Assembly (NCBI GenBank): GCA_038231495.1
Contig: JBBRLG010000022.1
Location: 1-27,733 of the forward strand
Reading direction: 5' to 3'
Source of the DNA: JBBRLG01 sp038231495
GTDB lineage: Bacteria; Planctomycetota; Planctomycetia; Gemmatales; Gemmataceae
DNA: 27,733 nt
The position numbers and the translations under genes are program-made. The notes under the pieces are model-generated. The model saw only the letters and a program-made list of their open reading frames with translations. It made no database searches and was not told the DNA's origin. This document shows, one piece after another, positions 1 to 7,585 of this stretch (position 1 is its first letter; every line of letters begins with the position of its first letter).

Positions 1-458
1 ACTACCCGGCCGCCCTGGCCGTAGCCGACGACATTCTGCGGGACGGGGACGGGAGGCGGCTGGTCACCGCCCACTCGTTCCTCGGCTTGGCCCGACTCGG
101 GCTGGCCGACCGGGCGGAGGCCGAGGGGCGAAAGGCCGACGCCGACCGGCTACTCGCCCAGGCGGCAGAGGCACTCGGGGAGTCGGTCCGGCTGAAGTCG
201 GACTACGCCCCGGGATACCTCTACCGGGCGAAGGCGCTGCTCCGGCTCGGCCGGCTGCCGGAAGCCGAGGCGGCCGCCCGGGCCGGGGTCGGCTGCCGGC
301 CGGAGGAGTGGGAAGGGTACCTGGTGCTCGCAGACGTGCTGGCCGCCAGCGGCCGTAAGGCCGATGCGGTAATCGCGGCCGAACAGGCCGTGAAGCTGGC
401 CCACCCGGACGAACCGCGTCCGAAACAGGCACTGGAGGCGATTAAGGTGACAAGGTGA
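1..458 (+). CDS. TPR-repeat protein, 3' part only
   Basis: The reading frame is open from the left edge (codons from base 3) to the TGA at 456-458, so the start lies outside the window. The visible ~150 residues are Ala/Leu/Arg-rich helical pairs with TPR spacing, for example YRAKALLRLGRLPEAEAAAR and a following repeat around LVLADVLAASGRKADAVIAA. TPR proteins are protein-protein scaffolds; no catalytic motif is visible. The last codons (IKVTR, stop) are written by the octamer array that begins at 446, so the native C-terminus may have been replaced when that array arrived. It converges on another TPR gene across the four-helix-bundle unit. Confidence 0.8.
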   Translation, partial: YPAALAVADDILRDGDGRRLVTAHSFLGLARLGLADRAEAEGRKADADRLLAQAAEALGESVRLKSDYAPGYLYRAKALLRLGRLPEAEAAARAGVGCRPEEWEGYLVLADVLAASGRKADAVIAAEQAVKLAHPDEPRPKQALEAIKVTR

Positions 459-477
459 CAAGGTGACAAGGTGACAG
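446..477 (+). repeat. Octamer array GGTGACA(A/G), left copy
   Basis: Four tandem units of the 8-nt sequence GGTGACA followed by A or G. It supplies the stop codon of the upstream TPR gene. The same octamer occurs in inverted orientation at 875-912 and again as a longer array at 8871-8940. Confidence 0.9.
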
Positions 478-480
478 GGG

Positions 481-873
481 TTAGCGCGATTCCCCACCGA
501 TTACCCACGTTTCCGGGTGAGTAATCATCCCAACCAGGGTGCGGAGCACGTCGTCGCACGCACGATACAAGGGTTCTGCTCGGTCGCGGTCCAAGTAGTG
601 GCATTTGACCGCGAACTCTATCCAAACCTGGGTTTCTGCAGCTTCACTTTCCGAATCGGACAACTTGCTGATGAAAGCGGCCTGATAGCGCCGCTTCCGC
701 CAGGCCTCGGCCAGGTTCGCACAGACCGAGCGCGAACAGCGACGAATCTGATCCGTGAGAGAATACGTCTCCTCTTTCGGAAAGGACTTCGACAGCTCAA
801 AGAGATCCATCGCGGTCGCAAAGGCCTTCTGATAGACCTGGAGATCAAGATGCGATTGAATCTTCTGGCTCAT
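481..873 (-). CDS. Four helix bundle protein (S23/IVP family)
   Basis: The 130-residue product has the family hallmarks: LDLQVYQKAFATAMDLFELS near the N-terminus, a central YSLTDQIRRCSRSVCANLAE segment (about residues 37-56) and RYQAAFISKLSDSESEAAET. The length is normal for the family, and all four helices appear present. Relatives are encoded in the intervening sequences of some bacterial 23S rRNA genes and resemble the Avd accessory protein of diversity-generating retroelements; the molecular role is mostly unknown. The ATG at 871-873 directly follows the octamer array, whose AAGGTGA sits 4 nt upstream of the start and resembles a Shine-Dalgarno sequence. No reverse transcriptase or rRNA lies nearby. 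Confidence 0.85.
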   Translation of the reverse strand: MSQKIQSHLDLQVYQKAFATAMDLFELSKSFPKEETYSLTDQIRRCSRSVCANLAEAWRKRRYQAAFISKLSDSESEAAETQVWIEFAVKCHYLDRDRAEPLYRACDDVLRTLVGMITHPETWVIGGESR

Positions 874-874
874 G

Positions 875-912
875 TTGTCACCTTGTCACCCTGTCACCTT
901 GTCACCCTGTCA
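875..912 (-). repeat. Octamer array TTGTCACC, right copy
   Basis: Four full units of (T/C)TGTCACC plus a partial CTGTCA, the reverse complement of the left array. It lies immediately upstream of the four-helix-bundle start codon and provides the TGA stop of the TPR gene at 910-912. Confidence 0.9.
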
Positions 913-2283
913 ATTCCGCGGCGGGGCGAGCTTGGCCAGCGCGTCGGCCGCCCGGCGGTCGCCGGGCTGAGCCAGTTCCGCGGCCCGGCGAAGCGAGGCC
1001 GCGGCGGCGTCCGGCTGGCCGCCGTCCGCCAGCGCCTGGCCGAGCAGTAGGTGCCCCTCTCCGGCCTCCGGGCGGAGCTGCACGAACCGGCGGAGCAGCA
1101 GAAGCCCCTCCTCCGGCTGACCGAGGAACCGGTGCAAGGCGGCCCCCTTGAGCAGCAGCCCCTTGCCGAAGTCCGGGTTGATGGCCAAGGCGTTATCCAG
1201 CCAGGTGACGGCCTCGCGGAACTCGGCCCGGGCTGCGTCCGCCCGCCCGGCCGCCCACAGCTGCTCGCCGGTGGCAAAGTGGAGCAGCCCGATCTGGTAG
1301 TTGGCCGCGAGGTTCTTCGGATCGACCCGTACCGCCTGGGCCAGGGCCTCCAGTGCCCCCTTCCGGTCGCCCTGCGCCTGCCGGGCCTCGGCCAGCCCGA
1401 CGAACGCCCGCGGGTCGGACGCGGACGGGCCGGCGGTGAGCGGCCGGAGCAGCCGCTCGGCCTCGACCGGCTGCCCGGCCCGGAGCAGCCGGGCGGCCTC
1501 GTCCAACCGCCCGCCCCGGCTGAAATCCCGCGAGCGGACCGGGTCGGCAAGCGGGTCCGGCCAGCTGCCATCCGGAGCGTCCGCCGCCCGCCCGGCCAGG
1601 TAGTCGGCGTAGGACGTGCGGCCCTGCCGGTGACAGATCTCCGACCGCAGCAACAGCGCCTGCCGGGCGGCGGGCGGGTGGTCGGCCAGGTCGCCGAGGA
1701 ACTCGGCAGCGGCCCGATCGTCCCCGGCGGCCGCCGCTGCCCGAGCCGCCGCGAGCCGGAGCCGAGGGGGGGACGCGGCCGGGTCCGGCCCGAGGGCTGC
1801 CAAGGCGTCGGCCGGCCGGCCGGCCGCGAGCAGGGTTTCGGCCAGCCGCGCCCGCACCGTCTCCCGAGCCTCGGCCGGGACGGTCCCGCGGGCCGCCCGT
1901 TCCAGCCATCCGACGGCGGCCGTCGGGTCGGCGTCGGCCAGGTGGGTACCGATCAGGTACGGCCAGCGCCCGTCGGCCGGATCGAGGTCGGCGGCGACTT
2001 GGAAGCACCAGTCGGCCTCCGGGTGCTGGCGGTAGGCCCGGAGGACGATCCCGTACTCCCCCCAGGCGGCCGCCGACCGAGGTTCCAATTCGACACGCCG
2101 GGCGGCCCCAGCCACATCCATCTGCACTTCACGCTCTGCGAACGCCGACGGCCCGGGTCGCGGAATTTCGGGCACCGGCGCCTCGCGGGTCACCTTACGG
2201 GTCGCCCACGCGACGCATGCGAGCGCCACGCATGCTGCGGCAACGACGAACCACGCCCTCCAGCCCCTCAATCGAATTCGCAT
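910..2283 (-). CDS. Membrane-anchored TPR protein
   Basis: The product has 457 residues. A hydrophobic segment at about residues 10-27 (WFVVAAACVALACVAW) with preceding arginines predicts an N-terminal membrane anchor or uncleaved signal. The rest is a chain of TPR units, for example SAAAWGEYGIVLRAYRQHPE and FVGLAEARQAQGDRKGALEA. The start is supported by GGAGGG 6 nt upstream of the ATG. It is a paralogue of the TPR gene at 11092-12516: both share the block DP.D.RWPYL.GTHL after the first repeat. Its stop codon lies in the octamer array. A scaffold or assembly role is the most that can be inferred; no enzymatic motif was seen. Confidence 0.85.
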   Translation of the reverse strand: MRIRLRGWRAWFVVAAACVALACVAWATRKVTREAPVPEIPRPGPSAFAEREVQMDVAGAARRVELEPRSAAAWGEYGIVLRAYRQHPEADWCFQVAADLDPADGRWPYLIGTHLADADPTAAVGWLERAARGTVPAEARETVRARLAETLLAAGRPADALAALGPDPAASPPRLRLAAARAAAAAGDDRAAAEFLGDLADHPPAARQALLLRSEICHRQGRTSYADYLAGRAADAPDGSWPDPLADPVRSRDFSRGGRLDEAARLLRAGQPVEAERLLRPLTAGPSASDPRAFVGLAEARQAQGDRKGALEALAQAVRVDPKNLAANYQIGLLHFATGEQLWAAGRADAARAEFREAVTWLDNALAINPDFGKGLLLKGAALHRFLGQPEEGLLLLRRFVQLRPEAGEGHLLLGQALADGGQPDAAAASLRRAAELAQPGDRRAADALAKLAPPRN

Positions 2284-2322
2284 CGCTACCCTCCGTCGAC
2301 GTGGCTCATCTTACAACAAAAT

Positions 2323-2536
2323 AGGTGTCAGGATCGAATGGCACTTCCTGGAGCCGTAACCCGAAGGTCTGAAACGGTATAGACACGGAGACCTTCTTCG
2401 TCTGAGAATACGGGTGCTCCGTCCTACCCCAGACAAGGAGGTCTCCGATGCCCCATTTTAACGGCTCGCGCCGCCACTGCCAGCTCGAAAGTCAAAAAAG
2501 GTGTCAGGATCGAATGGCAGTTCCTGAAGCCGGAAC
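2323..2536. repeat. Two direct copies of a GGTGTCAGGATCGAATGGCA motif
   Basis: A ~38-nt sequence beginning AGGTGTCAGGATCGAATGGC occurs at 2323-2360 and again at 2499-2536 with a few differences, 176 nt apart. The motif resembles the short dispersed sequences associated with REP/RAYT (Y1 transposase) systems; that link is inference, as no transposase gene is present. The remaining sequence from 2537 to 2745 shows no convincing gene; a 42-codon frame at 2557-2685 is not recognisable. Confidence 0.75.
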
Positions 2537-2745
2537 CACTACCATAACAAGGAGTTATGCCATCGGTGCCGAAGCGCCGAACTGTCGGTGCCGAGTTTCG
2601 TCGCTTTGATTTCTTGGGCCATCGCAGTAGTCGATCAGCCGGCGATGCGTTAGTCCGATTCGCGGAATGTTATGTAAGTAGTTGATTGGACTCGACCAAC
2701 AAGCAACCGAAAACGGACTTTCGCGGGGGTGAGGGGATAAGGAAG

Positions 2746-2830
2746 ATCAAAGGGGACGGGAAGATCAAAGGGGACGGGCACGATTTCTATTGAAGAATTC
2801 ACCAAAACAAACGTGCCCGTCCCCTTTGAT
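2746..2830. repeat. REP-like hairpin with GGGGACGGGCACG arms
   Basis: Perfect 19-nt inverted arms at 2764-2782 (ATCAAAGGGGACGGGCACG) and 2812-2830 enclose a 29-nt AT-richer loop. A further direct copy of the first 15 nt of the arm sits at 2746-2760. A hairpin plus an extra half-site is typical of REP/BIME-type dispersed repeats. Confidence 0.8.
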
Positions 2831-2832
2831 TT

Positions 2833-3059
2833 ACCCTGTGAGCAGCTGTAAAGTTGGTGGAATATTTGTACAGTACCGCGGGATACAATTCACCCTGTTT
2901 TCATGGCACTTGCAGCGGCCCGTCTGATTTTGCAGCACACACGCAGGCATGACCGCCCGGCGAACGACCACTGACAACGCCATGTCAATGGCATAATTCC
3001 AAGGGAAAACAGACAATGCTGTACATTTGCTCCACCAACTCATGAGACGCTCACACCCT
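2833..3059. mobile_element. MITE-like element with 36-nt imperfect terminal inverted repeats
   Basis: The ends at 2838-2873 and 3019-3054 are inverted repeats of 36 nt, identical at 26 positions, with conserved blocks GTGAGC, AGTTGGTGGA and TGTACAG. The element spans 217 bp and is flanked by the direct repeat ACCCT at 2833-2837 and 3055-3059, consistent with a 5-bp target-site duplication. It carries no recognisable transposase; a 70-codon minus-strand frame inside it is not convincing. A non-autonomous derivative of an insertion sequence is the likely explanation. The parent element was not identified. Confidence 0.6.
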
Positions 3060-3138
3060 TTTCTTCCCTTGACCCCTTTTCTTCCCTCGATAAATGAACC
3101 TGACCCCTTGGTTTTCCCCTGACCCCTTTGTTTTCCCC
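3055..3138. repeat. Tandem TGACCCCTTNGTTTTCCCC motif tract
   Basis: Two adjacent 19-nt units at 3101-3119 and 3120-3138 differ at one base. Two related T/C-rich units with TTCTTCCC in place of TTTTCCCC lie at 3055-3069 and 3070-3087. On the minus strand these read as AAAGGGGTCA-type motifs, another REP-like family. The remaining 3139-3308 holds no gene I can support. Confidence 0.7.
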
Positions 3139-3308
3139 GGTTCAGCCGGACGCCATAGGCAGACCGATCGCGGAAGCGCCGTGCTCAAGACACAGTACGA
3201 TTGGCAGAATCAATTGGTGCGCAGCTTACCTGCCGAGGTAATATGCGGCTTAATCCGGAGAATGTGGACAAGATGACACCGTGCAATTGCTTCCGGCGGC
3301 AACCGCGC

Positions 3309-3336
3309 TTGAATATCGGAGGAAAATCGTTAAAAT
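3309..3336 (+). promoter_or_regulatory. Possible sigma70-type promoter of the methyltransferase cassette
   Basis: TTGAAT (3309-3314) and TAAAAT (3331-3336) are separated by 16 nt and lie about 75-95 nt upstream of the methyltransferase start, in the only AT-rich part of the leader. Based on consensus matching alone. Confidence 0.4.
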
Positions 3337-3413
3337 TGGCCCTCAATGAATGCCGATAAACTGGGCAAGATGCGCGCCAGCCTCGTTTGCCGAGAGCGCC
3401 CGCCCCACGGTGA

Positions 3414-4439
3414 ATGCTTAACCGGTGCGCAATGCCTGAACAGGCGATCCCAATTCTGAGCTTCTTTTGCGGCGCAGGCGGGCTTGATTACGGGTTTAGC
3501 AGAGAACGCTTTCGCGTCATTCTCGCCTGCGACACCTTCCCCGCCGCCATCGCCAGCTACAACTTCAACGCCAAACGTCGCATCGCGCAACAGATCGATC
3601 TGTCGGCTGTCGATCCGGATGAACTTTGCACTATGATCAACGCGGCATCACCGGACTGTCCGCCGCAAGGTATCGTCGGTGGACCTCCCTGCCAAGGCTT
3701 CTCGCGTGGCAACGTTCAGGCGAACCCCAAAGACCCCAGAAACAGCCTTCCCTTCCGCTACGCCCAGATTCTCGCGGCACTGAACAAGCGGTACACTCTC
3801 AAGTTCTTTGTTTTCGAGAACGTCATGGGGCTGATGAACCCCAAGCACGCTCCGCGCTTCCAGTCGATCCGCAAGGCTTTCCGCCGCGCGGGCTTCAACA
3901 TCTTCCAACACGACCTCGATGCCCAAGACTTCGGCGTTCCCCAGCTTCGTCGTCGGCTATTCCTTGTTGGCCTGAACAAGATTCTATTCCCGGACACAGA
4001 GTTCATCTTCCCCGCAGGCCGCGTCCGCGTGGCGACCGTTCGCGATGCCATCGCAGGGCTCCCCGATCCAGTTTTCTTCGAGCGGGGCCTGAAGGCCACT
4101 GACATCGCCTATCACCCGAACCACTGGACAATGAAGCCGAAGTCAGCGAAGTTCGGCACCGAACCGACGACAGATGGTCGGTCCTTCCGGCGATTGAAAT
4201 GGGACGAGGTTAGCCCGACGGTGGCCTACGGCAACCGCGAAATCCACGTCCATCCGAACGGAGGAAGACGTCTCTCGGTCCACGAGGCCATGCTGCTTCA
4301 GGGCTTCCCGTCGTCGTACCGCTTGACTGGCAACTTCAGCCAGCAGATAACCCAAGTGTCGAATGCGGTTCCCCCGCCCATGGCGCAGGTACTAGCGCGT
4401 GCCGTTCGCCGGTCGCTTCAGAAAGAGGTGCGGTCATGA
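3414..4439 (+). CDS. DNA (cytosine-5-)-methyltransferase
   Basis: The 341-residue product carries the ordered C5-methyltransferase motifs: I (SFFCGAGGLDYGF, ~16-28), IV (GGPPCQGFSRGN with catalytic Cys93), VI (FENV, ~134-137), VIII (QDFGVPQLRRR, 171-181), IX (LSVHEAMLLQGFP, 287-299) and X (QVSNAVPPPMA, 314-324). It should transfer a methyl group from SAM to C5 of cytosine in a specific DNA site; the target-recognition region between motifs VIII and IX (~185-285) is short, so the site is unknown. The frame also has an ATG at 3432, which starts closer to motif I and has GGTG just upstream; either start is possible. Its stop overlaps the next gene (ATGA), marking it as the modification arm of a coupled cassette. 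Confidence 0.95.
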   Translation: MLNRCAMPEQAIPILSFFCGAGGLDYGFSRERFRVILACDTFPAAIASYNFNAKRRIAQQIDLSAVDPDELCTMINAASPDCPPQGIVGGPPCQGFSRGNVQANPKDPRNSLPFRYAQILAALNKRYTLKFFVFENVMGLMNPKHAPRFQSIRKAFRRAGFNIFQHDLDAQDFGVPQLRRRLFLVGLNKILFPDTEFIFPAGRVRVATVRDAIAGLPDPVFFERGLKATDIAYHPNHWTMKPKSAKFGTEPTTDGRSFRRLKWDEVSPTVAYGNREIHVHPNGGRRLSVHEAMLLQGFPSSYRLTGNFSQQITQVSNAVPPPMAQVLARAVRRSLQKEVRS

Positions 4440-6361
4440 CCGACGAAGAGAAACTGGTCAGGAAGATCAATGACAACCTCGACACCGGAAAGGTTTCCGA
4501 AGCCACTCTCTCGACCGACGACCGAGTTCTGGCCCGGATCACCGACGGCATTTACCGACAACCCTCCTCGGCGCTTCGCGAACTTATCGCCAACGCCTAT
4601 GACGCCGATGCCGAGAACCTCTACGTCGAGACCGACTGGCCGAGATTCAGCCGCATCAGCGTTCGCGACGACGGCAACGGCCTGACCATCGAATCTCTGG
4701 CAAGTCTCATCAACCACATCGGCGGAAGCCCGAAGCGAACCAAGGCCGGAGTCGCCCTTGGCGTTGTGAACAAGCACGACCCAAGCCTCAGCCCTGGAGG
4801 CCGCAGGCTTATCGGTAAGATCGGGATTGGCCTGTTCTCCGTGGCCCAACTGACCCGGCACTTTCAGATCATCACCAAGACCAAGGGTTCATCCCACCGG
4901 CTGGTCGCTGAGATAACGCTCAAGACCTATACTGAAGAGCATCTAGCCACAATTTCCCAGGAGGAGGACGTGACCTACGAGACCGGTACGGTACGGATCA
5001 AGGCTTACCCGGCAGAGAACAAGAAGGAACACGGCACCGAGATTATCCTCCTCGATCTCCGGCCCCAGACGAAAGACCTGCTCCGGAGCAAAGAAATCTG
5101 GATTAGGGCGGAGAGCGAGGCACCTGGTCCGACTCCCTCGTACCACATCGGCAGGCTCGAACAAGGCAGCGAAGACATCCTAAGCGTGCCAGAGCAGTTG
5201 CCGTGGAGCAAACACGACAACCCGAGCGAAAAGTTCGGCAAGCTGTTTCAAGCAATCATCGACGAGGTTGGGGTCAGCGAAACCAACCCCAAGCTTGAAA
5301 CCCTATTAGACAACTACCTTCGGATGCTCTGGACTCTTAGCCTATCTGCGCCAATCGACTACATCGAGAAACACCCGTTCGACCTAACCTTGAAAGATGA
5401 CCCGTCGCTCTACCAACTGAGCAACGCGAGCAAGGGTCAAGCGTCTGAGATCAGCCTGAAAAAGGACGAAACGCTCCGCGAAAAGCTCGGCCTGTTGGCT
5501 CCGGAACGGGGAAACAAAGCCCCATTCCGCATCTACATGGATGAAATCGAGCTATGGCGGCCGATTCGCTTCAACAAACTACCCATCACCTCGCAAGCAA
5601 TTACGATGCCGATCCTGTTCGTCGGCAAGCACTCGCCTGACCTGAGCAAAATACCCAAGGAAATCCGAGGCGGCGATCTCTCGTTCGAGGGCTATTTCCT
5701 CTGGACCCCGAAGGTCGTGCCCAAAGAGAACAAGGGGCTGTTAATCCGGATCAGCGACGCCAGCGGCACGGGTTTCGACGAGACCTTCGTCAAATACCAG
5801 ATTTCCGAACAGACGCGGCTGAACCAGATCACTGCCGAGATATTCGTCATCAAGGGGCTGGATGCCGCCCTGAATATCGACCGCGAATCGTTCAACTTCT
5901 CGCACCCGCACTATCAACTTCTAATGACCTGGATCCACAACGCCCTGCGCCAACTGGCGAACACCCACAAGGCCATCGCCGCCGAAATTCGCACCGAGAA
6001 GAAGGGAAAAGAACGCACGCAGAAGGCCCGGGAGGTGATCACAAAGGTCGCCGCCGCACTCAAAAAGGCCGGGATCGATCCGGAAACCGAAGCGACGGAA
6101 GTGGTTTTCACCGAAAAGAAGGAACTCAAAGATAAAAGGGCCGAGGGCGTTCTCGCCTTCGAGAGCGACGTGGTTTTCGCACCCCTCCCGTCAGGTAGCA
6201 AGGAAACAGCAGGCAAGAAGGCCCAACGAGAGCTTCTGGAAGAGAAGATCAGGGGAGTCGCGCAGGTGCTGGAGGCTTACGGTGTCTTGCAAGGTCTGAA
6301 CTACGAGCAGCAGCAGCAACTCCTGCAATCCATCGTGTCTATTTTTGTGAGCGGGGATTAG
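4436..6361 (+). CDS. GHKL-family ATPase, MORC/HgiDII-like (putative restriction component)
   Basis: The 641-residue product opens with a GHKL (Hsp90/MutL/histidine-kinase fold) ATPase module: N-box RELIANAYDAD at 48-58 (Glu49 as likely base, Asn53 for metal), G1 box DDGNGL at 78-83 and G2 box GKIGIGLFS at 127-135. The middle should contain the S5-like transducer. The C-terminal ~150 residues are Lys/Glu-rich and probably helical, ending with a Gln-rich LNYEQQQQLLQS segment. Prokaryotic MORC-like GHKL proteins are known from restriction-modification neighbourhoods, and restriction enzymes of the HgiDII/BbrUII kind are reported to carry this ATPase; membership here is inferred from the ATPase and the adjoining C5-methyltransferase. 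No PD-(D/E)XK, HNH or PLD motif was recognised. Starts within the methyltransferase stop. Confidence 0.8.
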   Translation: MTDEEKLVRKINDNLDTGKVSEATLSTDDRVLARITDGIYRQPSSALRELIANAYDADAENLYVETDWPRFSRISVRDDGNGLTIESLASLINHIGGSPKRTKAGVALGVVNKHDPSLSPGGRRLIGKIGIGLFSVAQLTRHFQIITKTKGSSHRLVAEITLKTYTEEHLATISQEEDVTYETGTVRIKAYPAENKKEHGTEIILLDLRPQTKDLLRSKEIWIRAESEAPGPTPSYHIGRLEQGSEDILSVPEQLPWSKHDNPSEKFGKLFQAIIDEVGVSETNPKLETLLDNYLRMLWTLSLSAPIDYIEKHPFDLTLKDDPSLYQLSNASKGQASEISLKKDETLREKLGLLAPERGNKAPFRIYMDEIELWRPIRFNKLPITSQAITMPILFVGKHSPDLSKIPKEIRGGDLSFEGYFLWTPKVVPKENKGLLIRISDASGTGFDETFVKYQISEQTRLNQITAEIFVIKGLDAALNIDRESFNFSHPHYQLLMTWIHNALRQLANTHKAIAAEIRTEKKGKERTQKAREVITKVAAALKKAGIDPETEATEVVFTEKKELKDKRAEGVLAFESDVVFAPLPSGSKETAGKKAQRELLEEKIRGVAQVLEAYGVLQGLNYEQQQQLLQSIVSIFVSGD

Positions 6362-6365
6362 TCCG

Positions 6366-7550
6366 ATGGACACAGAAGAAGAGGAAGCGCTGAAGCGCGT
6401 CTACCAAGAAATACAGCCCACGCTTACCGACAAAGACGAGCGAAAGTTTTTCGCGTGGCACAAGCCTCGGAAGCACTACCTGCGCATCCACCAGTGGTGC
6501 GCCGAGGTGCGCGAACTCATCAATCTCAACAAGTATCAGGACGGTGACGTGCTGTGCTATCTGGGCTTCCCCGGCGAAGACTTCCTCGACATCCGGGTCT
6601 TAAAGGGCGTGTGCGAACGCGCGAAGGTCAGGATCAGGTATCTGGGATTCGACAGCACGGCGAGCTACGCCGGACGCGAGTTCCAGGTCAACCTAACCAA
6701 GCACGAGGTATTCCAACTCGGGTTCATCCACGAGCATTCTTCCGTCCTGAAAACCCGGATCGAGACGCTAGCGCGTGAGAATTCGGTCGCCTACCAGCGG
6801 ACCGCCAAGTTCCGCGACTTCGATATAATTAACATCGACCTTTGCGATTCCCTCGCCTCGCCTTCCGACGAGCCCCATCCGCCATACTTCGACGCCATCA
6901 AGAAGCTATGCGACCTACAGGTGACAGGAAGGACACGCCCTTGGGTACTTTTTCTGACCACCCGAGCCATCAGAGACCAGATCGATTCGACTACCAAGCG
7001 GAAGCTCTTCGACTGCGTTGTGCGGAATATCCGCGACCACGCTGATTTCGCCACGCAGCTTAACGAGGCGTTCAAGCTGGACGACGGCAAGATTCGAGAT
7101 GAGCTTTCGGACAAGAAGCTGCTGGACCACAGCACCCTCGTCAACCTGTTCGGCCTTTCGATTGGGAAGTGGCTACTCAAAATGATGATGGAGGCAACTC
7201 CGAAACTTTGCGTCCGGCTTCTGAAGAGCTATAGCTACCGGGTTGAGATCGACGAGCCGGACATGCTATCTCTCGCCTTCATTTTCGAGCCAGTCATCAC
7301 TCCGCCAGTGGACAAGTCGGGATTGACGCCCACCGCCAAGGAGCCGGATACGAATCCGAGCGAGCGCCAGCTTGCCATCGACTTGCTGAAGGCGATTTGC
7401 GGGATTGAAGACATCGACCAGTTCCTGCACGACCATGAAGCCACGCACGTCAAGATGGTGGAGAAGTGCGGCGACTTGCTGGCGACGGTCCACTACGACA
7501 AGGAAAGCTACAAGAAGTGGGTTGAAAAGAACCGCTGGAAGCCTCATTGA
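6366..7550 (+). CDS. Conserved-looking protein of unknown function, third gene of the cassette
   Basis: The 394-residue product begins 4 nt after the ATPase gene. Its N-terminal half has a Rossmann-like pattern: a beta-loop segment DVLCYLGFPGEDFLDI (61-76), a strand ending in an acidic residue, IRYLGFDS (90-97), and a later strand FDIINIDLCDSL (152-163). These are suggestive of a SAM- or nucleotide-binding fold but lack a textbook GxGxG. The C-terminal half is helical and charged. It may resemble the PP_RS20740 family, a name I recall only vaguely and could not check. A role as specificity, sensor or effector subunit with the ATPase and methyltransferase is inferred from coupling. No nuclease motif is evident. 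Confidence 0.75.
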   Translation: MDTEEEEALKRVYQEIQPTLTDKDERKFFAWHKPRKHYLRIHQWCAEVRELINLNKYQDGDVLCYLGFPGEDFLDIRVLKGVCERAKVRIRYLGFDSTASYAGREFQVNLTKHEVFQLGFIHEHSSVLKTRIETLARENSVAYQRTAKFRDFDIINIDLCDSLASPSDEPHPPYFDAIKKLCDLQVTGRTRPWVLFLTTRAIRDQIDSTTKRKLFDCVVRNIRDHADFATQLNEAFKLDDGKIRDELSDKKLLDHSTLVNLFGLSIGKWLLKMMMEATPKLCVRLLKSYSYRVEIDEPDMLSLAFIFEPVITPPVDKSGLTPTAKEPDTNPSERQLAIDLLKAICGIEDIDQFLHDHEATHVKMVEKCGDLLATVHYDKESYKKWVEKNRWKPH

Positions 7551-7585
7551 TTCTAAGCGGCTTTTGCGCGCTCCGGGGAATAATT

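Larger units (their letters stand above)
446..912. mobile_element. Candidate four-helix-bundle unit bounded by inverted octamer arrays
   Basis: Octamer arrays face each other (GGTGACAA on the left, TTGTCACC on the right) and enclose one gene of the S23/IVP family. Both neighbouring TPR genes end inside the arrays. The layout looks like an inserted unit with inverted ends. No transposase is encoded and no clear target duplication is visible, so mobility is inference; the arrays could instead have expanded independently at two sites. Confidence 0.4.

Noticed and set aside
446..912. Diversity-generating retroelement suggested by the Avd-like four-helix-bundle gene
   Set aside because: No reverse transcriptase and no template/variable repeat pair is visible in the window.
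1051..2382. 443-codon plus-strand frame opposite the TPR gene
   Set aside because: A high-GC shadow of the minus-strand gene: Pro/Gly/Arg-rich without domain pattern.
2831..3043. 70-codon minus-strand frame inside the MITE-like element
   Set aside because: Starts inside the inverted repeat, has no ribosome-binding site and resembles no protein I know.
3414..7550. DISARM or BREX system
   Set aside because: No helicase, PglZ, PLD or BREX-type components; only the methyltransferase is shared in general type.
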